Shown here piece by piece: positions 22,701-36,459 of a stretch of 64,000 nucleotides of DNA. The translations under genes were made by a program, and so were the position numbers. A model generated the notes under the pieces. It searched no databases, was not told the origin of the DNA, and worked only from the letters and a program-made list of their open reading frames with translations. Source of the DNA: Globodera rostochiensis (Eukaryota; Nematoda; Chromadorea; Rhabditida; Heteroderidae); NCBI GenBank assembly GCA_018350325.1, contig JAEVLN010000007.1, forward strand, positions 2,285,856 through 2,349,855. Reading direction: 5' to 3'. Position 1 is the stretch's first letter; each line of letters begins with the position of its first letter.

Positions 22701-25700
22701 ATTTCTTTAAAAGTAAAATTTGTAGCTAAAACTCCTTAAATTATGTAAAATTGTGTGAAAAGCTTCTTTTAATGTAAATCTTGCTAAAAAATCCTAAAAT
22801 TATTTCGTAAAAATGGGCAAAAATAATTGAAGTGATGAAAAAAGCTTTCTTATGTTTTCGGAAAATTAAATTTTAAGTCCAACCTTTTGGTTAGACAATT
22901 CCAAAATTTGTTGATCCACTTTCGTGGAGGGTCCAAGTACCTTACTAGGACTATAAATAGCCAATGAACGTAACAATTACTGGAACTTTATGAAAATGTA
23001 GTAACAATTGTTCGATAGGGTGCGTTGGTTGGCTCATTTTCTCTCACCGTCTGTCTGTCTCTCTCTTTTTCTAATACTATTTCTTTAAAAGTAAAATTTG
23101 AGCTAAAACTCCTTAAATTATGTCAAAATTGTGTGAAAAGCTTCTTTTAATGTAAATCTATGCTAAAAATCTAAATTATTTCGTAAAAATGGGCAAAAAT
23201 AATTGAACTGATGAAAAAAGCTTTCTTATGTTTTCGGAAAATTAAATTTTAAGTCCAACCTTTTGGTTAGACAATTCCAAAATTTGTTGATCCACTTTCG
23301 TGGAGGGTCCAAGTACCTTACTAGGACTATAAATAGCCAATGAACGTAACAATTACTGGAACTTTATGAAAATGTAGTAACAATTGTTCGATAGGGTGCG
23401 TTGGTTGGCTCATTTTCTCTCACCGTCTGTCTGTCTCTCTCTTTTTCTAATACTATTTCTTTAAAAGTAAAATTTGAGCTAAAACTCTTAAATTATGTCA
23501 AAAATTGTGTGAAAAGCTTCTTTTAATGTAAATCTATGCTAAAAAATCCTTAAATTATTTCGTAAAAATGGGCAAAAATAATTGAAGTGATGAAAAAAGC
23601 TTTCTTATGTTTTCGGAAAATTAAATTTTAAGTCCAACCTTTTGGTTAGACAATTCCAAAATTTGTTGATCCACTTTCGTGGAGGGTCCAAGTACCTTAC
23701 TAGGACTATAAATAGCCAATGAACGTAACAATTACTGGAACTTTATGAAAATGTAGTAACAATTGTTCGATAGGGTGCGTTGGTTGGCTCATTTTCTCTC
23801 ACCGTCTGTCTGTCTCTCTCTTTTTCTAATACTATTTCTTCAAAAGTAAAATTTGTAGTAAAACTCCTAAATTATGTCGAAAATTGTGTGAAAAGCTTCT
23901 TTTAATGTAAATCTATGCTAAAAAATCCTAAAATTATTTCGTACAAATATGCAAAAATAATTGAACTGATGAAAAAAGCTTTCTTATGTTTTCGGAAAAT
24001 TAAATTTTAAGTCCAACCTTTTGGTTAGGCAATTCCAAAATTTGTTGATCCACTTTCGTGGAGGGTCCAAGTACCTTACTAGGACTATAAATAGCCAATG
24101 AACGTAACAATTACTGGAACTTTATGAAAATGTAGTAACAATTGTTCGATAGGGTGCGTTGGTTGGCTCATTTTCTCTCACCGTCTGTCTGTCTCTCTCT
24201 TTTTCTAATACTATTTCTTCAAAAGTAAAATTTGTAGTAAAACTCCTAAATTATGTCGAAAATTGTGTGAAAAGCTTCTTTTAATGTAAATCTATGCTAA
24301 AAAATCCTAAAATTATTTCGTACAAATATGCAAAAATAATTGAACTGATGAAAAAAGCTTTCTTATGTTTTTGGAAAATAAAATTTTAAGTCCAACCTTT
24401 TGGTTAGACAATTCCAAAATTTGTTGATCCACTTTCGTGGAGAGTCCAAGTACCTTACTGGACTATAATAAATAGCCAATGAACGTAACAATTACTGGAA
24501 CTTTATGAAAATGTAGTAACAATTGTTCGATAGGGTGCGTTGGTTGGCTCATTTTCTCTCACCGTCTGTCTGTCTCTCTCTTTTTCTAATACTATTTCTT
24601 CAAAAGTAAAATTTGTAGTAAAACTCCTAAATTATGTCGAAAATTGTGTGAAAAGCTTCTTTTAATGTAAAATTTATGCTAAAAATCCTAAAATTATTTC
24701 GTAAAAATATGCAAAAATAATTGAACTGATGCAAAGAAGTTTTCTTTATGTTTTCGGAAAATTAAATTTAAGTCCAACCTTTTGGTTAGAAATTCCAAAA
24801 TTTGTTGATCCACTTTCGTGGAGAGTCCAAGTACCTTACTAGGACTATAATAGCCAATGAACGTAACAATTACTGGAACTTTATGAAAATGTAGTAACAA
24901 TTGTTCGAAGGGTGCGTTGGTTGGCTCATTTCTCTCACCGTCTGTCTGTCTCTCTCTTTTTCTAATATATTTCTTCAAAAGTAAAATTTGTAGCTAAAAC
25001 TCCTAAATTATGTCGAAAATTGTGTGAAAGCTTCTTTTAATGTAAATCTATGCTAAAAATCCTAAATTATTTCGTAAAAATGGCAAAATAATTGAAGTGA
25101 TGAAAAAGCTTTCTTATGTTTTTGGAAAATTAAATTTTAAGTCCAACCTTTTGGTTAGACAATTCCAAAAATTGTTGATCCACTTTCGTGGAGAGTCCAA
25201 GTACCTTACTAGGACTATAAATAGCCAATGAACGTAACAATTACTGGAACTTTATGAAAAAGTTGCAACAATTGTTCGATAGGGTGCGTTGGTTGGCTCA
25301 TTTTCTCTCACCGTCTGTCTGTCTCTCTCTTTTTCTAATACTATTTCTTCAAAAGTAAAATTTGTAGTAAAACTCCTAAATTATGTCGAAAATTGTGTGA
25401 AAAGCTTCTTTTAATGTAAATCTATGCTAAAAAATCCTAAAATTATTTCGTAAAAATATGCAAAAATAATTGAACTGATGCAAAGAAGTTTTCTTATGTT
25501 TTCGGAAAATTAAATTTTAAGTCCAAACTTTTGGTTAGACAATTCCAAAATTTGTTGATCCACTTTCGTGGAGAGTCCAAGTACCTTACTAGGACTATAA
25601 ATAGCCAATGAACGTAACAATTACTGGAACTTTATGAAAATGTAGTAACAATTGTTCGATAGGGTGCGTTGGTTGGCTCATTTTCTCTCACCGTCTGTCT

Positions 25701-28700
25701 GTCTCTCTCTTTTTCTAATACTATTTCTTTAAAAGTAAAATTTGAGCTAAAACTCTTAAATTATGTCGAAAATTGTGTGAAAAGCTTCTTTTTAATGTAA
25801 ATCATGCTAAAAAATCCTAAATTATTTCGTAAAAATGGGCAAAAATAATTGAACTGATGAAAAAGCTTTCTTATGTTTTCGGAAAATTAAATTTTAAGTC
25901 CAACCTTTTGGTTAGACAATTCAAAAATTTGTTGATCCACTTTCGTGGAGAGGTCCAAGTACCTTACTAGGACTATAAATGCCAATGAACGTAACAATTA
26001 CTGGAACTTTATGAAAATGTAGTAACAATTGTTCGATAGGTGCGTTGGTTGGCTCATTTTCTCTCACCGTCTGTCTGTCTCTCTCTTTTTCTAATACTTT
26101 TCTTTAAAAGTAAAATTTGTAGCTAAAACTCTTAAATTATGTCAAAATTGTGTGAAAGCTTCTTTTAATGTAAATCTATGCTAAAAAATCCTAAATTATT
26201 TCGTAAAAATGGGCAAATAATTGAACTGATGAAAAAAGCTTTCTTATGTTTTCGGAAAATTAAATTTTAAGTCCAACCTTTTGGTTAGGCAATTCCAAAA
26301 TTTGTTGATCCACTTTCGTGGAGGGTCCAAGTACCTTACTAGGACTATAAATAGCCAATGAACGTAACAATTACTGGAACTTTATGAAAATGTAGTAACA
26401 ATTGTTCGATAGGGTGCGTTGGTTGGCTCATTTTCTCTCACCGTCTGTCTGTCTCTCTCTTTTTCTAATACTATTTCTTCAAAAGTAAAATTTGTAGTAA
26501 AACTCCTAAATTATGTCGAAAATTGTGTGAAAAGCTTCTTTTAATGTAAAATTTATGCTAAAAAATCATAAAATTATTTCGTAAAAATGGGCAAAAATAA
26601 TTGAACTGATGAAAGAAGCTTTCTTATGTTTTTGGAAAATTAAATTTTAAGTCCAACCTTTTGGTTAGACAATTCCAAAAATTGTTGATCCACTTTCGTG
26701 GAGAGTCCAAGTACCTTACTAGGACTATAATAAATAGCCAATGAACGAAACAATTACTGGAACTTTATGAAAAAGTTGCAACAATTGTTCGATAGGGTGC
26801 GTTGGTTGGCTCATTTTCTCTCACCGTCTGTCTGTCTCTCTCTTTTTCTAATACTATTTCTTCAAAAGTAAAATTTGTAGTAAAACTCCTAAATTATGTC
26901 GAAAATGTGTGAAAAGCTTCTCTTAATGTAAAATTTATGCTAATAATCCTAAATTATTTCGTAAAAATGAATAAAAATAATTGAAATAAACAAAGAAGCT
27001 TTATTATGTTTTCGAGAAATTTTTAATTTAAGTCCAACCTTTCGGTCAGACAATTCCAAAATTTGTTGATCCACTTTCGTGGACAGTCCAAGTACCTTAC
27101 TAGGACTATAAATAGCCAACGAAGGCAACAATTTTTGGAACTTTATGAAAAATTAGTAACAATTGTTCGATAGGGTGCGTTGGTTGGCTCATTACTCTCA
27201 CCGTCTGTCTGTCTGTCTCTCTCTTTTTCTAATACTATTTCTTCAAAAGTAAAATTTGTGATAAAACTCCTAAATTATGTCGAAAATGTGTGAAAAGCTT
27301 CTCTTAATGTAAAATTTATGCTAATAATCCTAAATTATTTCGTAAAAATGAATAAAAATAATTGAAATAAACAAAGAAGCTTTATTATGTTTTCGAGAAA
27401 AATAAATTTTAAGTCCAACCTTTTGGTTAGAAAATTCCAAAATTTGTTGATCCACTTTCGTGGAGAGTCCAAGTACCTTACTAGGACTATAAATAGCCAA
27501 TGAACGTAACAATTACTGGAACTTTATGAAAATGTAGTAACAATTGTTCGATAGGGTGCGTTGGTTGGCTCATTTTCTCTCACCGTCTGTCTGTCTCTCT
27601 CTTTTTCTAATACTATTTCTTTAAAAGTAAAATTTGTAGCTAAAACTCCTAAATTATGTCGAAAATTGTGTGAAAAGCTTCTTTTAATGTAAAATTTATG
27701 CTAAAAATCCTAAAATTATTTCGTAAAAATGGGCAAAAATAATTGAACTGATGAAAAAAGCTTTCTTATGTTTTTGGAAAATTAAATTTTAAGTCCAACC
27801 TTTTGGTTAGACAATTCCAAAATTTGTTGATCCACTTTCGTGGAGAGTCCAAGTACCTTACTAGGACTATAAATAGCCAATGAACGTAACAATTACTGGA
27901 ACTTTATGAAAATGTAGTAACAATTGTTCGATAGGGTGCGTTGGTTGGCTCATTTTCTCTCACCGTCTGTCTGTCTCTCTCTTTTTCTAATACTATTTCT
28001 TTAAAAGTAAAATTTGTGATAAAACTCCTAAATTATGTCGAAAATGTGTGAAAAGCTTCTCTTAATGTAAAATTTATGCTAATAATCCTAAATTATTTCG
28101 TAAAAATGAATAAAAATAATTGAAATAAACAAAGAAGCTTTATTATGTTTTCGAGAAATTTTTAATTTAAGTCCAACCTTTCGGTCAGACAATTCCAAAA
28201 TTTGTTGATCCACTTTCGTGGACAGTCCAAGTACCTTACTAGGACTATAAATAGCCAACGAAGGCAACAATTTTTGGAACTTTATGAAAAATTTGTAACA
28301 ATTGTTCGATAGGGTGCGTTGGTTTGCTCAATTACTCTCACCGTCTGTCTGTCTCTCTCTTTTTCTAATACTATTTCTTCAAAAGTAAAATTTGTGATAA
28401 AACTCCTAAATTATGTCGAAAATGTGTGAAAAGCTTCTCTTAATGTAAAATTTATGCTAATAATCCTAAATTATTTCGTAAAAATGAATAAAAATAATTG
28501 AAATAAACAAAGAAGCCTTTATTATGTTTCGAGAAATTTTAAATTAAGTCCAACCTTTCGGTCAGACAATTCCAAAATTTGTTGATCCACTTTCGTGGAC
28601 AGTCCAAGTACCTTACTAGGACTATAAATAGCCAACGAAGGCAACAATTTTTGGAACTTTATGAAAAATTTGTAACAATTGTTCGATAGGGTGCGTTGGT

Positions 28701-31700
28701 TGGCTCAATTACTCTCACCGTCTGTCTGTCTCTCTCTTTTTCTAATACTATTTCTTCAAAAGTAAAATTTGTGATAAAACTCCTAAATTATGTCGAAAAT
28801 GTGTGAAAAGCTTCTCTTAATGTAAAATTTATGCTAATAATCCTAAATTATTTCGTAAAAATGAATAAAAATAATTGAAATAAACAAAGAAGCTTTATTA
28901 TGTTTTCGAGAAAGTCCAACCTTTCGGTCAGACAATTCCAAAATTTGTTGATCCACTTTCGTGGACAGTCCAAGTACCTTACTAGGACTATAAATAACCA
29001 ACGAAGGCAACAATTTTTGGAACTTTATGAAAAATTTGTAACAATTGTTCGATAGGGTGCGTTGGTTGGCTCAATTACTCTCACCGTCTGTCTGTCTCTC
29101 TCTTTTTCTAATACTATTTCTTCAAAAGTAAAATTTGTGATAAAACTCCTAAATTATGTCGAAAATGTGTGAAAAGCTTCTCTTAATGTAAAATTTATGC
29201 TAATAATCCTAAATTATTTCGTAAAAATGAATAAAAATAATTGAAATAAACAAAGAAGCTTTATTATGTTTTCGAGAAATTTTTAATTTAAGTCCAACCT
29301 TTCGGTCAGACAATTCCAAAATTTGTTGATCCACTTTCGTGGACAGTCCAAGTACCTTACTAGGACTATAAATAGCCAACGAAGGCAACAATTTTTGGAA
29401 CTTTATGAAAAATTTGTAACAATTGTTCGATAGGGTGCGTTGGTTGGCTCAATTACTCTCACCGTCTGTCTGTCTCTCTCTTTTTCTAATACTATTTCTT
29501 CAAAAGTAAAATTTGTGATAAAACTCCTAAATTATGTCGAAAATGTGTGAAAAGCTTCTCTTAATGTAAAATTTATGCTAATAATCCTAAATTATTTCGT
29601 AAAAATGAATAAAAATAATTGAAATAAACAAAGAAGCTTTATTATGTTTTCGAGAAATTTTTAATTTAAGTCCAACCTTTCGGTCAGACAATTCCAAAAT
29701 TTGTTGATCCACTTTCGTGGACAGTCCAAGTACCTTACTAGGACTATAAATAGCCAACGAAGGCAACAATTTTTGGAACTTTATGAAAAATTTGTAACAA
29801 TTGTTCGATAGGGTGCGTTGGTTGGCTCAATTACTCTCACCGTCTGTCTGTCTCTCTCTTTTTCTAATACTATTTCTTCAAAAGTAAAATTTGTGATAAA
29901 ACTCCTAAATTATGTCGAAAATGTGTGAAAAGCTTCTCTTAATGTAAAATTTATGCTAATAATCCTAAATTATTTCGTAAAAATGAATAAAAATAATTGA
30001 AATAAACAAAGAAGCTTTATTATGTTTTCGAGAAATTTTTAATTTAAGTCCAACCTTTCGGTCAGACAATTCCAAAATTTGTTGATCCACTTTCGTGGAC
30101 AGTCCAAGTACCTTACTAGGACTATAAATAGCCAACGAAGGCAACAATTTTTGGAACTTTATGAAAAATTTGTAACAATTGTTCGATAGGGTGCGTTGGT
30201 TGGCTCAATTACTCTCACCGTCTGTCTGTCTCTCTCTTTTTCTAATACTATTTCTTCAAAAGTAAAATTTGTGATAAAACTCCTAAATTATGTCGAAAAT
30301 GTGTGAAAAGCTTCTCTTAATGTAAAATTTATGCTAATAATCCTAAATTATTTCGTAAAAATGAATAAAAATAATTGAAATAAACAAAGAAGCTTTATTA
30401 TGTTTTCGAGAAATTTTTAATTTAAGTCCAACCTTTCGGTCAGACAATTCCAAAATTTGTTGATCCACTTTCGTGGACAGTCCAAGTACCTTACTAGGAC
30501 TATAAATAGCCAACGAAGGCAACAATTTTTGGAACTTTATGAAAAATTTGTAACAATTGTTCGATAGGGTGCGTTGGTTGGCTCAATTACTCTCACCGTC
30601 TGTCTGTCTCTCTCTTTTTCTAATAACTATTTCTTCAAAAGTAAAATTAGTGATAAAACTCCTAAATTATGTCGAAAATGTGTGAAAAGCTTCTCTTAAT
30701 GTAAAATTTATGCTAATAATCCTAAATTATTTCGTAAAAATGAATAAAAATAATTGAAATAAACAAAGAAGCTTTATTATATTTCAAGAAATTTTTAATT
30801 TAAGTCCAACCTTTCGGTCAGACAATTCCAAAATTTGTTGATCCACTTTCGTGGACAGTCAAAGTACCTTACTAAGACTATAAATAGCCAACGAAGGCAA
30901 CAATTTTTGGAACTTTATGAAAAATTAGTAACAATTGTTCGATAGGGTGCGTTGGTTGCTCAATTACTCTCACCGTCTGTCTGTCTCTCTCTTTTTCTAA
31001 TACTATTTCTTCAAAAGTAAAATTTATGATAAAACTCCTAAATTATGTCGAAAATGTGTGAAAAGCTTCTCTTAATGTAAAATTTATGCTAATAATCCTA
31101 AATTATTTCGTAAAAATGAATAAAAATAATTGAAATAAACAAAGAAGCTTTATTATGTTTTCAAGAAATTTTTAATTTAAGTCCAACCTTTCGGTCAGAC
31201 AATTCCAAAATTTGTTGATCCACTTTCGTGGACAGTCCAAGTACCTTACTAGGACTATAAATAGCCAACGAAGGCAACAATTTTTGGAACTTTATGAAAA
31301 ATTAGTAACAATTGTTCGATAGGGTGCGTTGGTTGGCTCAATTACTCTCACCGTCTGTCTGTCTCTCTCTTTTTCTAATACTATTTCTTCAAAAGTAAAA
31401 TTTGTGATAAAACTCCTAAATTATGTCGAAAATGTGTGAAAAGCTTCTCTTAATGTAAAATTTATGCTAATAATCCTAAATTATTTCGTAAAAATGAATA
31501 AAAATAATTGAAATAAACAAAGAAGCTTTATTATGTTTTCGAGAAAGTCCAACCTTTCGGTCAGACAATTCCAAAATTTGTTGATCCACTTTCGTGGACA
31601 GTCCAAGTACCTTACTAGGACTATAAATAGCCAACGAAGGCAACAATTTTTGGAACTTTTATGAAAAATTAGTAACAATTGTTCGATAGGGTGCGTTGGT

Positions 31701-32810
31701 TGGCTCATTACTCTCACCGTCTGTCTGTCTGTCTCTCTCTTTTTCTAATACTATTTCTTCAAAAGTAAAATTTGTGATAAAACTCCTAAATTATGTCGAA
31801 AATGTGTGAAAAGCTTCTCTTAATGTAAAATTTATGCTAATAATCCTAAATTATTTCGTAAAAATGAATAAAAATAATTGAAATAAACAAAGAAGCTTTA
31901 TTATGTTTTCGAGAAATTTTTAATTTAAGTCCAACCTTTCGGTCAGACAATTCCAAAATTTGTTGATCCACTTTCGTGGACAGTCCAAGTACCTTACTAG
32001 GACTATAAATAGCCAACGAAGGCAACAATTTTTGGAACTTTATGAAAAATTTGTAACAATTGTTCGATAGGGTGCGTTGGTTGGCTCAATTACTCTCACC
32101 GTCTGTCTGTCTCTCTCTTTTTCTAATACTATTTCTTCAAAAGTAAAATTTGTGATAAAACTCCTAAATTATGTCGAAAATGTGTGAAAAGCTTCTCTTA
32201 ATGTAAAATTTATGCTAATAATCCTAAATTATTTCGTAAAAATGAATAAAAATAATTGAAATAAACAAAGAAGCTTTATTATGTTTTCGAGAAATTTTTA
32301 ATTTAAGTCCAACCTTTCGGTCAGACAATTCCAAAATTTGTTGATCCACTTTCGTGGACAGTCCAAGTACCTTACTAGGACTATAAATAGCCAACGAAGG
32401 CAACAATTTTTGGAACTTTATGAAAAATTTGTAATTGTTCGATAGGGTGCGTTGGTTGGCTCAATTACTCTCACCGTCTGTCTGTCTCTCTCTTTTTCTA
32501 ATACTATTTCTTCAAAAGTAAAATTTGTGATAAAACTCCTAAATTATGTCGAAAATGTGTGAAAAGCTTCTCTTAATGTAAAATTTATGCTAATAATCCT
32601 AAATTATTTCGTAAAAATGAATAAAAATAATTGAAATAAACAAAGAAGCTTTATTATGTTTTCGAGAAATTTTTAATTTAAGTCAAACCTTTCGGTCAGA
32701 CAATTCCAAAATTTGTTGATCCACTTTCGTGGAGAGTCCAAGTACATTACTAGGACTATAAATAACCAATGAACGCAACAATTAACTAAAACAATTTTTA
32801 GATAGGGTGC
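19740..32810. repeat. Satellite array, unit about 378 bp, roughly 34 copies
   Basis: Tandem head-to-tail copies, recognisable by GTTGATCCACTTTCGTGGA, ATAGGGTGCGTTGG and CACCGTCTGTCTGTCTCTCT in each unit. Measured spacing is 377-379 bp. The left part (to about 26.9 kb) is one subfamily (TTTTGGTTAGAC, GTGGAGGGTCC, AATGAACGTAAC). The right part is another (TTTCGGTCAGAC, GTGGACAGTCC, AACGAAGGCAAC) and is nearly uniform. Mixed units occur at 26.6-28.1 kb. A small hairpin (TCCAC-TTTC-GTGGA) lies in each unit. The recurring 60-codon frames in it are by-products. No gene. Confidence 0.97.
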
Positions 32811-33129
32811 GTTGATGTCTATATTTTTAGCACACTATTTCTTGAAAAAATAAAATGTTCAAAAAAGTAACTAAACCAATTTAAAAAATTGTAGTTTTGA
32901 AATTTCAATTCCGAGCAGCCCTAGCACATGGTCCGTTTTGTACTTGGAAATTCTCTTTACCCAATCACAGCCCTGATTAAAGTCATTTTGGCGAATTCTC
33001 TTCTCCAAGATATAAATAACAACAAGAAAGTGCATAAGATGTATCAAAGTGAAGTAAAAACAATCGGGCATCCGAGTAAAACCCTCAAAATTCCATAAAC
33101 ATTGGAAGAACCGATCGCCAATTTTGTCA
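32811..33129. other. Satellite edge and short spacer
   Basis: The satellite decays into a sequence with TTTTTAGCACACTATTTCTT, shared with the small repeat at 35.8-36.2 kb. No gene seen. Confidence 0.5.
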
Positions 33130-33756
33130 CTATTTCCCATCCGTCAACCGAACCAACATTCGCGAAAAACACTGCTAAATTAAGAGAAACATCCATTCGC
33201 GAATTTAAAGCATTTACCTTCACATTGGCGAGCCGAAAACGTTCAACCAAACGAATGCGTTCAAACAACGGGATTTCCACGCAATTCATCAGATGGACAC
33301 CGCAACGCTCCATCAACCAGTCCACTTGAAAGTAGTCGGCCAACTTGAGAAGGTCGAGCACATTTTTCGCTGAATTTATGGGAGGTTCCGGTGTGCGCGG
33401 ATGTAGTTGATCAGAAAATTACGATTCGGAAAAAATGGATGTTTAAAAGACGCGATGGAAATGGCTTCCAGAAAGTCCATAAATTGCTCCATGTTGATGC
33501 CAAGCCCGTCCAAACTGATCGTTCGTTGCTGTTTCTCCTTCATGTCCGAGCTGAGCATTCCTCGGACCATCTGTGAGATGAACATCAGCCAATGGGCGGA
33601 CACAGTCACATGACGGTCGCCAATGTGCACCGTCAAATCGTCGTCCGGAGAACTGAGCGGAGGGCACGGACTGAAAAGATTAAAAAGAGATAGTCGACCC
33701 AGGGACGTAGCCAGAAACATTTTTCGGTGGAGAGAAGGGACGGGGAGGTTGACCAA
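33130..33756 (-). CDS. BTB-domain protein (not BTBD type), frameshifted
   Basis: The minus-strand frame has DDLTVHIGDRHVTVSAHWL, MVRGMLSSDMKE, ISLDGLGINMEQFMDFLEAI and, one frame over, VLDLLKLADYFQVDWLMERC and ERIRLVERFRLANVK. This is the order of a single BTB fold and the start of its C-terminal helices, close to the many BTB genes of Caenorhabditis. A one-base shift near 33380 separates the two parts. A short intron (33217-33175, GTAAATG...TTTAG) leads to a 14-residue final exon ending at 33130. The true start is uncertain: a good acceptor lies at about 33672. Inferred role: Cullin-3 adaptor. Unrelated in detail to the BTB-BACK trio elsewhere in the window. Confidence 0.65.
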
Positions 33757-35799
33757 AAACCCCCCAAAATAAACCCGGTGACGCTAACAGCGCCGCCGGA
33801 GATTTTTTTTGTTGGCAAAATAGGTTTTCCTAAAAAATTTTTATCTCTTTTTTAGGCCTAACTAAGCTTTTTTGGGGTACATGTCAACTCGCCGGTGGTC
33901 GACTCGCCGACGCCGACTCGCCGATAATAGTTTATTCTAGGGTAGCACGGCACCGGGACGGGATTTCCCGGGTTTTTTCAGGCGCGGTTTTTTGGTCCCG
34001 CCGGGACCGTGGCCAATCGTACTAAATGTACACTCTTCGATGATAATTTCAATCATTTTTGTAAAAATCTCAATTAATTCTGGAAAAAATTTGCCGAAAT
34101 TAAAAAATTAGTTAAACCAAAAAGGTTGTGTTTAAAATTTTGTAAAATGTCCGAATTCGGGTTTCGAAATTTGCAAAAACCGAGCTCGGGTTCGTGTCTA
34201 CGCAATTATTTACTTCTCGACCGATTCTCGTTTTTTGAGAATTCGGATGACAATGGAATTTGGACATTGGATTATTTCAGTAGTTCCGCCGCGGTTGAGT
34301 ATGATTTTCTGAAATTATCGAGGAAAAATTTCAGATTCCCACTCAATTCACACTTTCATAACAAATTGCGTTCCCTGACTCCATTTCCACAAAACAATTT
34401 GTGCCAACGGCTCCGAAGGTTGAAAAACACCGCTAATGTCTTTAATCACAAACTGTGATGAGGGACAATAGCTCGTATCAAATTCACTAAAAATGGCAAT
34501 TTAAGACTGGTTTGTTTTTTATCGAGAAAAATCTTACAGTGAAGCGAATGTAGTCAAATCACGAATTTTTGAGTTGTCAGTAAGATTGATATCATTGATC
34601 GTTTTTTCGTCAACAATAATGTAATTGTCGAAAATTTCCATTTGTTATTGAATAAGAATAGGTAAGCTGCTCGTCGGATATTTCAATTTGGTTTTAGGAA
34701 CTGCTGCTAAAAAATGAAAAAATAATAATAATAATGCGTTGGGACCGGATTTGTAAAAGTGCATCTAAGCGGCCAGACTCGAATTCGCCCAAAATGACTT
34801 TTATGCATTTCTTAGGTGCTGGAAACAATAAAACAATTAAAAATTGTATTGGGACGAGCGTCAAAGCGCTTCAAATTTGAAAAACCATAGGGGAAAAATG
34901 CAAACTGTATAAAAGTGATGCCAGCGCGGCTCCGCTTCCGATCCCACGGTCGAAAATTCCGAAGGTCGAATAAATAGAACAAAATTAAGCCGAAAACCGA
35001 TCCCAAGGTCTCTTTTTTTTTTTGCCCATCTTGAATATTCCTTCATGAAAGGTTGGATTATGATTTTTATTATTTATTTAAAAATCATAATGAAAGAATG
35101 TATGAAAAAAGTTGAGACGAAAAAAAAGATTGATTATTCCAAGCAAATACAATAAATTTTCTCAACTTTAGGAAATTTTATTTTTTTTGGTCTGGAGAAA
35201 ACATTTCAAATACATAGTTTACAAAATATTTAAATTTTATTATTTTGGAATCCTTTTTTTTTTGTTTCATCAATTTGCTAAAAATTTGAAAAAATTAATA
35301 AGTTGTTGCTGAATTTTCTGAACCAATAAAAATACTTATTTGCGATGTATCTAATAATTTTAATTATTTTTTTTCAAACTTTTTCGTTATAATAACTAAG
35401 TTTATAGGTAAAAAAACAAGAATATGTCCGTTGTGTGTGTTGTTCTTTGGACTCTTTTTGTTTAAGATTGTGTGGGAAGAAGATAAAGTTCACCAGCAGC
35501 AAGAGAATCGGCCGTCCTGCTGCTCTTTCGCCCATTCTCCATTAATCGGCCGCCATATTCTCTGGGTCGCCGTTTTGCCCGAGGCATTCAATTTGAATGC
35601 AAAAGTGCCCTCTGCTGATTTTTTTTGTCCTAAGATAAGGCTGATGAGGTCATCAGACATATCCCGGACCGAAAACGCTAGAATTTTTTTTCGGTTCAAT
35701 TAACAAAATCATTTGGTTTCGGTTAACCATGCTGCGCCAATGTACGCAAAGCCAATTTGCCTCCCGAGAGTTGAGCGGATCGGCTTTTTCATAATAAAA
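33757..35799. other. Mostly non-coding spacer
   Basis: Holds a copy of the GC hairpin near 33785-33800, short GACTCGCCG repeats (33893-33925), A/T-rich DNA and a 110-codon plus-strand frame (34126-34458) without recognisable domain. I assign no gene. Confidence 0.4.
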
Positions 35800-36185
35800 C
35801 AATTTTTAGATGGGGTGCGTTAATGTCCAAATTAATCTCGTCGTCTGACTCTCTCTTTTTAGCACACTATTTCTTCAAAAAATAAAATTTTCAGAAATTA
35901 AACTAAAACAATTTTTGGATGGGGCGTTCATGTCCAAATTACTCTCGCCGCCTGACTCTCTCTTTTTAGCACACTATTTCTTCAAAAAAATAAAATTTTC
36001 AGAAATTAAACTAAAACAATTTTTGGATGGGGCGTTCATGTCCAAATTACTCTCGCCGCCTGACTCTCTCTTTTTAGCACACTATTTCTTTAAAAAAATA
36101 AAATTTTCAGAAATTAAACTAAAAATTTTTGGACGGGGTGCGTTAATGCCCAAATTACTCTCGCCGCCTGACTCTCTGAGAAAAG
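35795..36185. repeat. Short tandem repeat, unit about 115 bp, related to the satellite
   Basis: About 3.5 units containing CAATTTTTGGATGGGGCGTT, CTCGCCGCCTGACTCTCTC and TTTTTAGCACACTATTTCTT. The motif order (GGGTGCGTT, CTC..CTGACTCTCTCTTTTT, ACTATTTCTTCAAAA) matches part of the 378-bp satellite and its right edge. Because the period is close to 114, one strand reads as an in-frame repeated peptide, which I regard as a by-product. Confidence 0.75.
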
Positions 36186-36459
36186 TTTTTGATATTCTTC
36201 AATTTTTCCAAAATTACAATTTAGAATTTAACAACAACAAAAAAGCAAATAATGATCCAATTTATGTTTTTTGATGATTTTGATTTTAGGAAGTTTTGAA
36301 TTTAAAAAAAAAATTGTTTCGTCCGACTCATTAAACATAAATTTGATAGCGGCCTTTTCCCTTTCAAAACAATTTATTCATAAAAGTGAAATTTAAAGTG
36401 AAGACCCAAAACAACGGAAAAAAACAGTGCAGAATGTATTCAATAAAATGCTGGTAAAA

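Noticed and set aside
26949..32406. Repeated 60-codon minus-strand frames with identical protein
   Set aside because: They are one frame of the 378-bp satellite unit, copied with it; they vanish or change in the other subfamily and lack any domain.
19740..32810. CRISPR-like array
   Set aside because: Repeats are about 378 bp, contiguous, without unique spacers, in a eukaryotic setting; it is a satellite.
35915..36274. Frame with a repeated 38-residue peptide
   Set aside because: The tandem repeat has a period of about 114 bp, so any open frame repeats; no family match.
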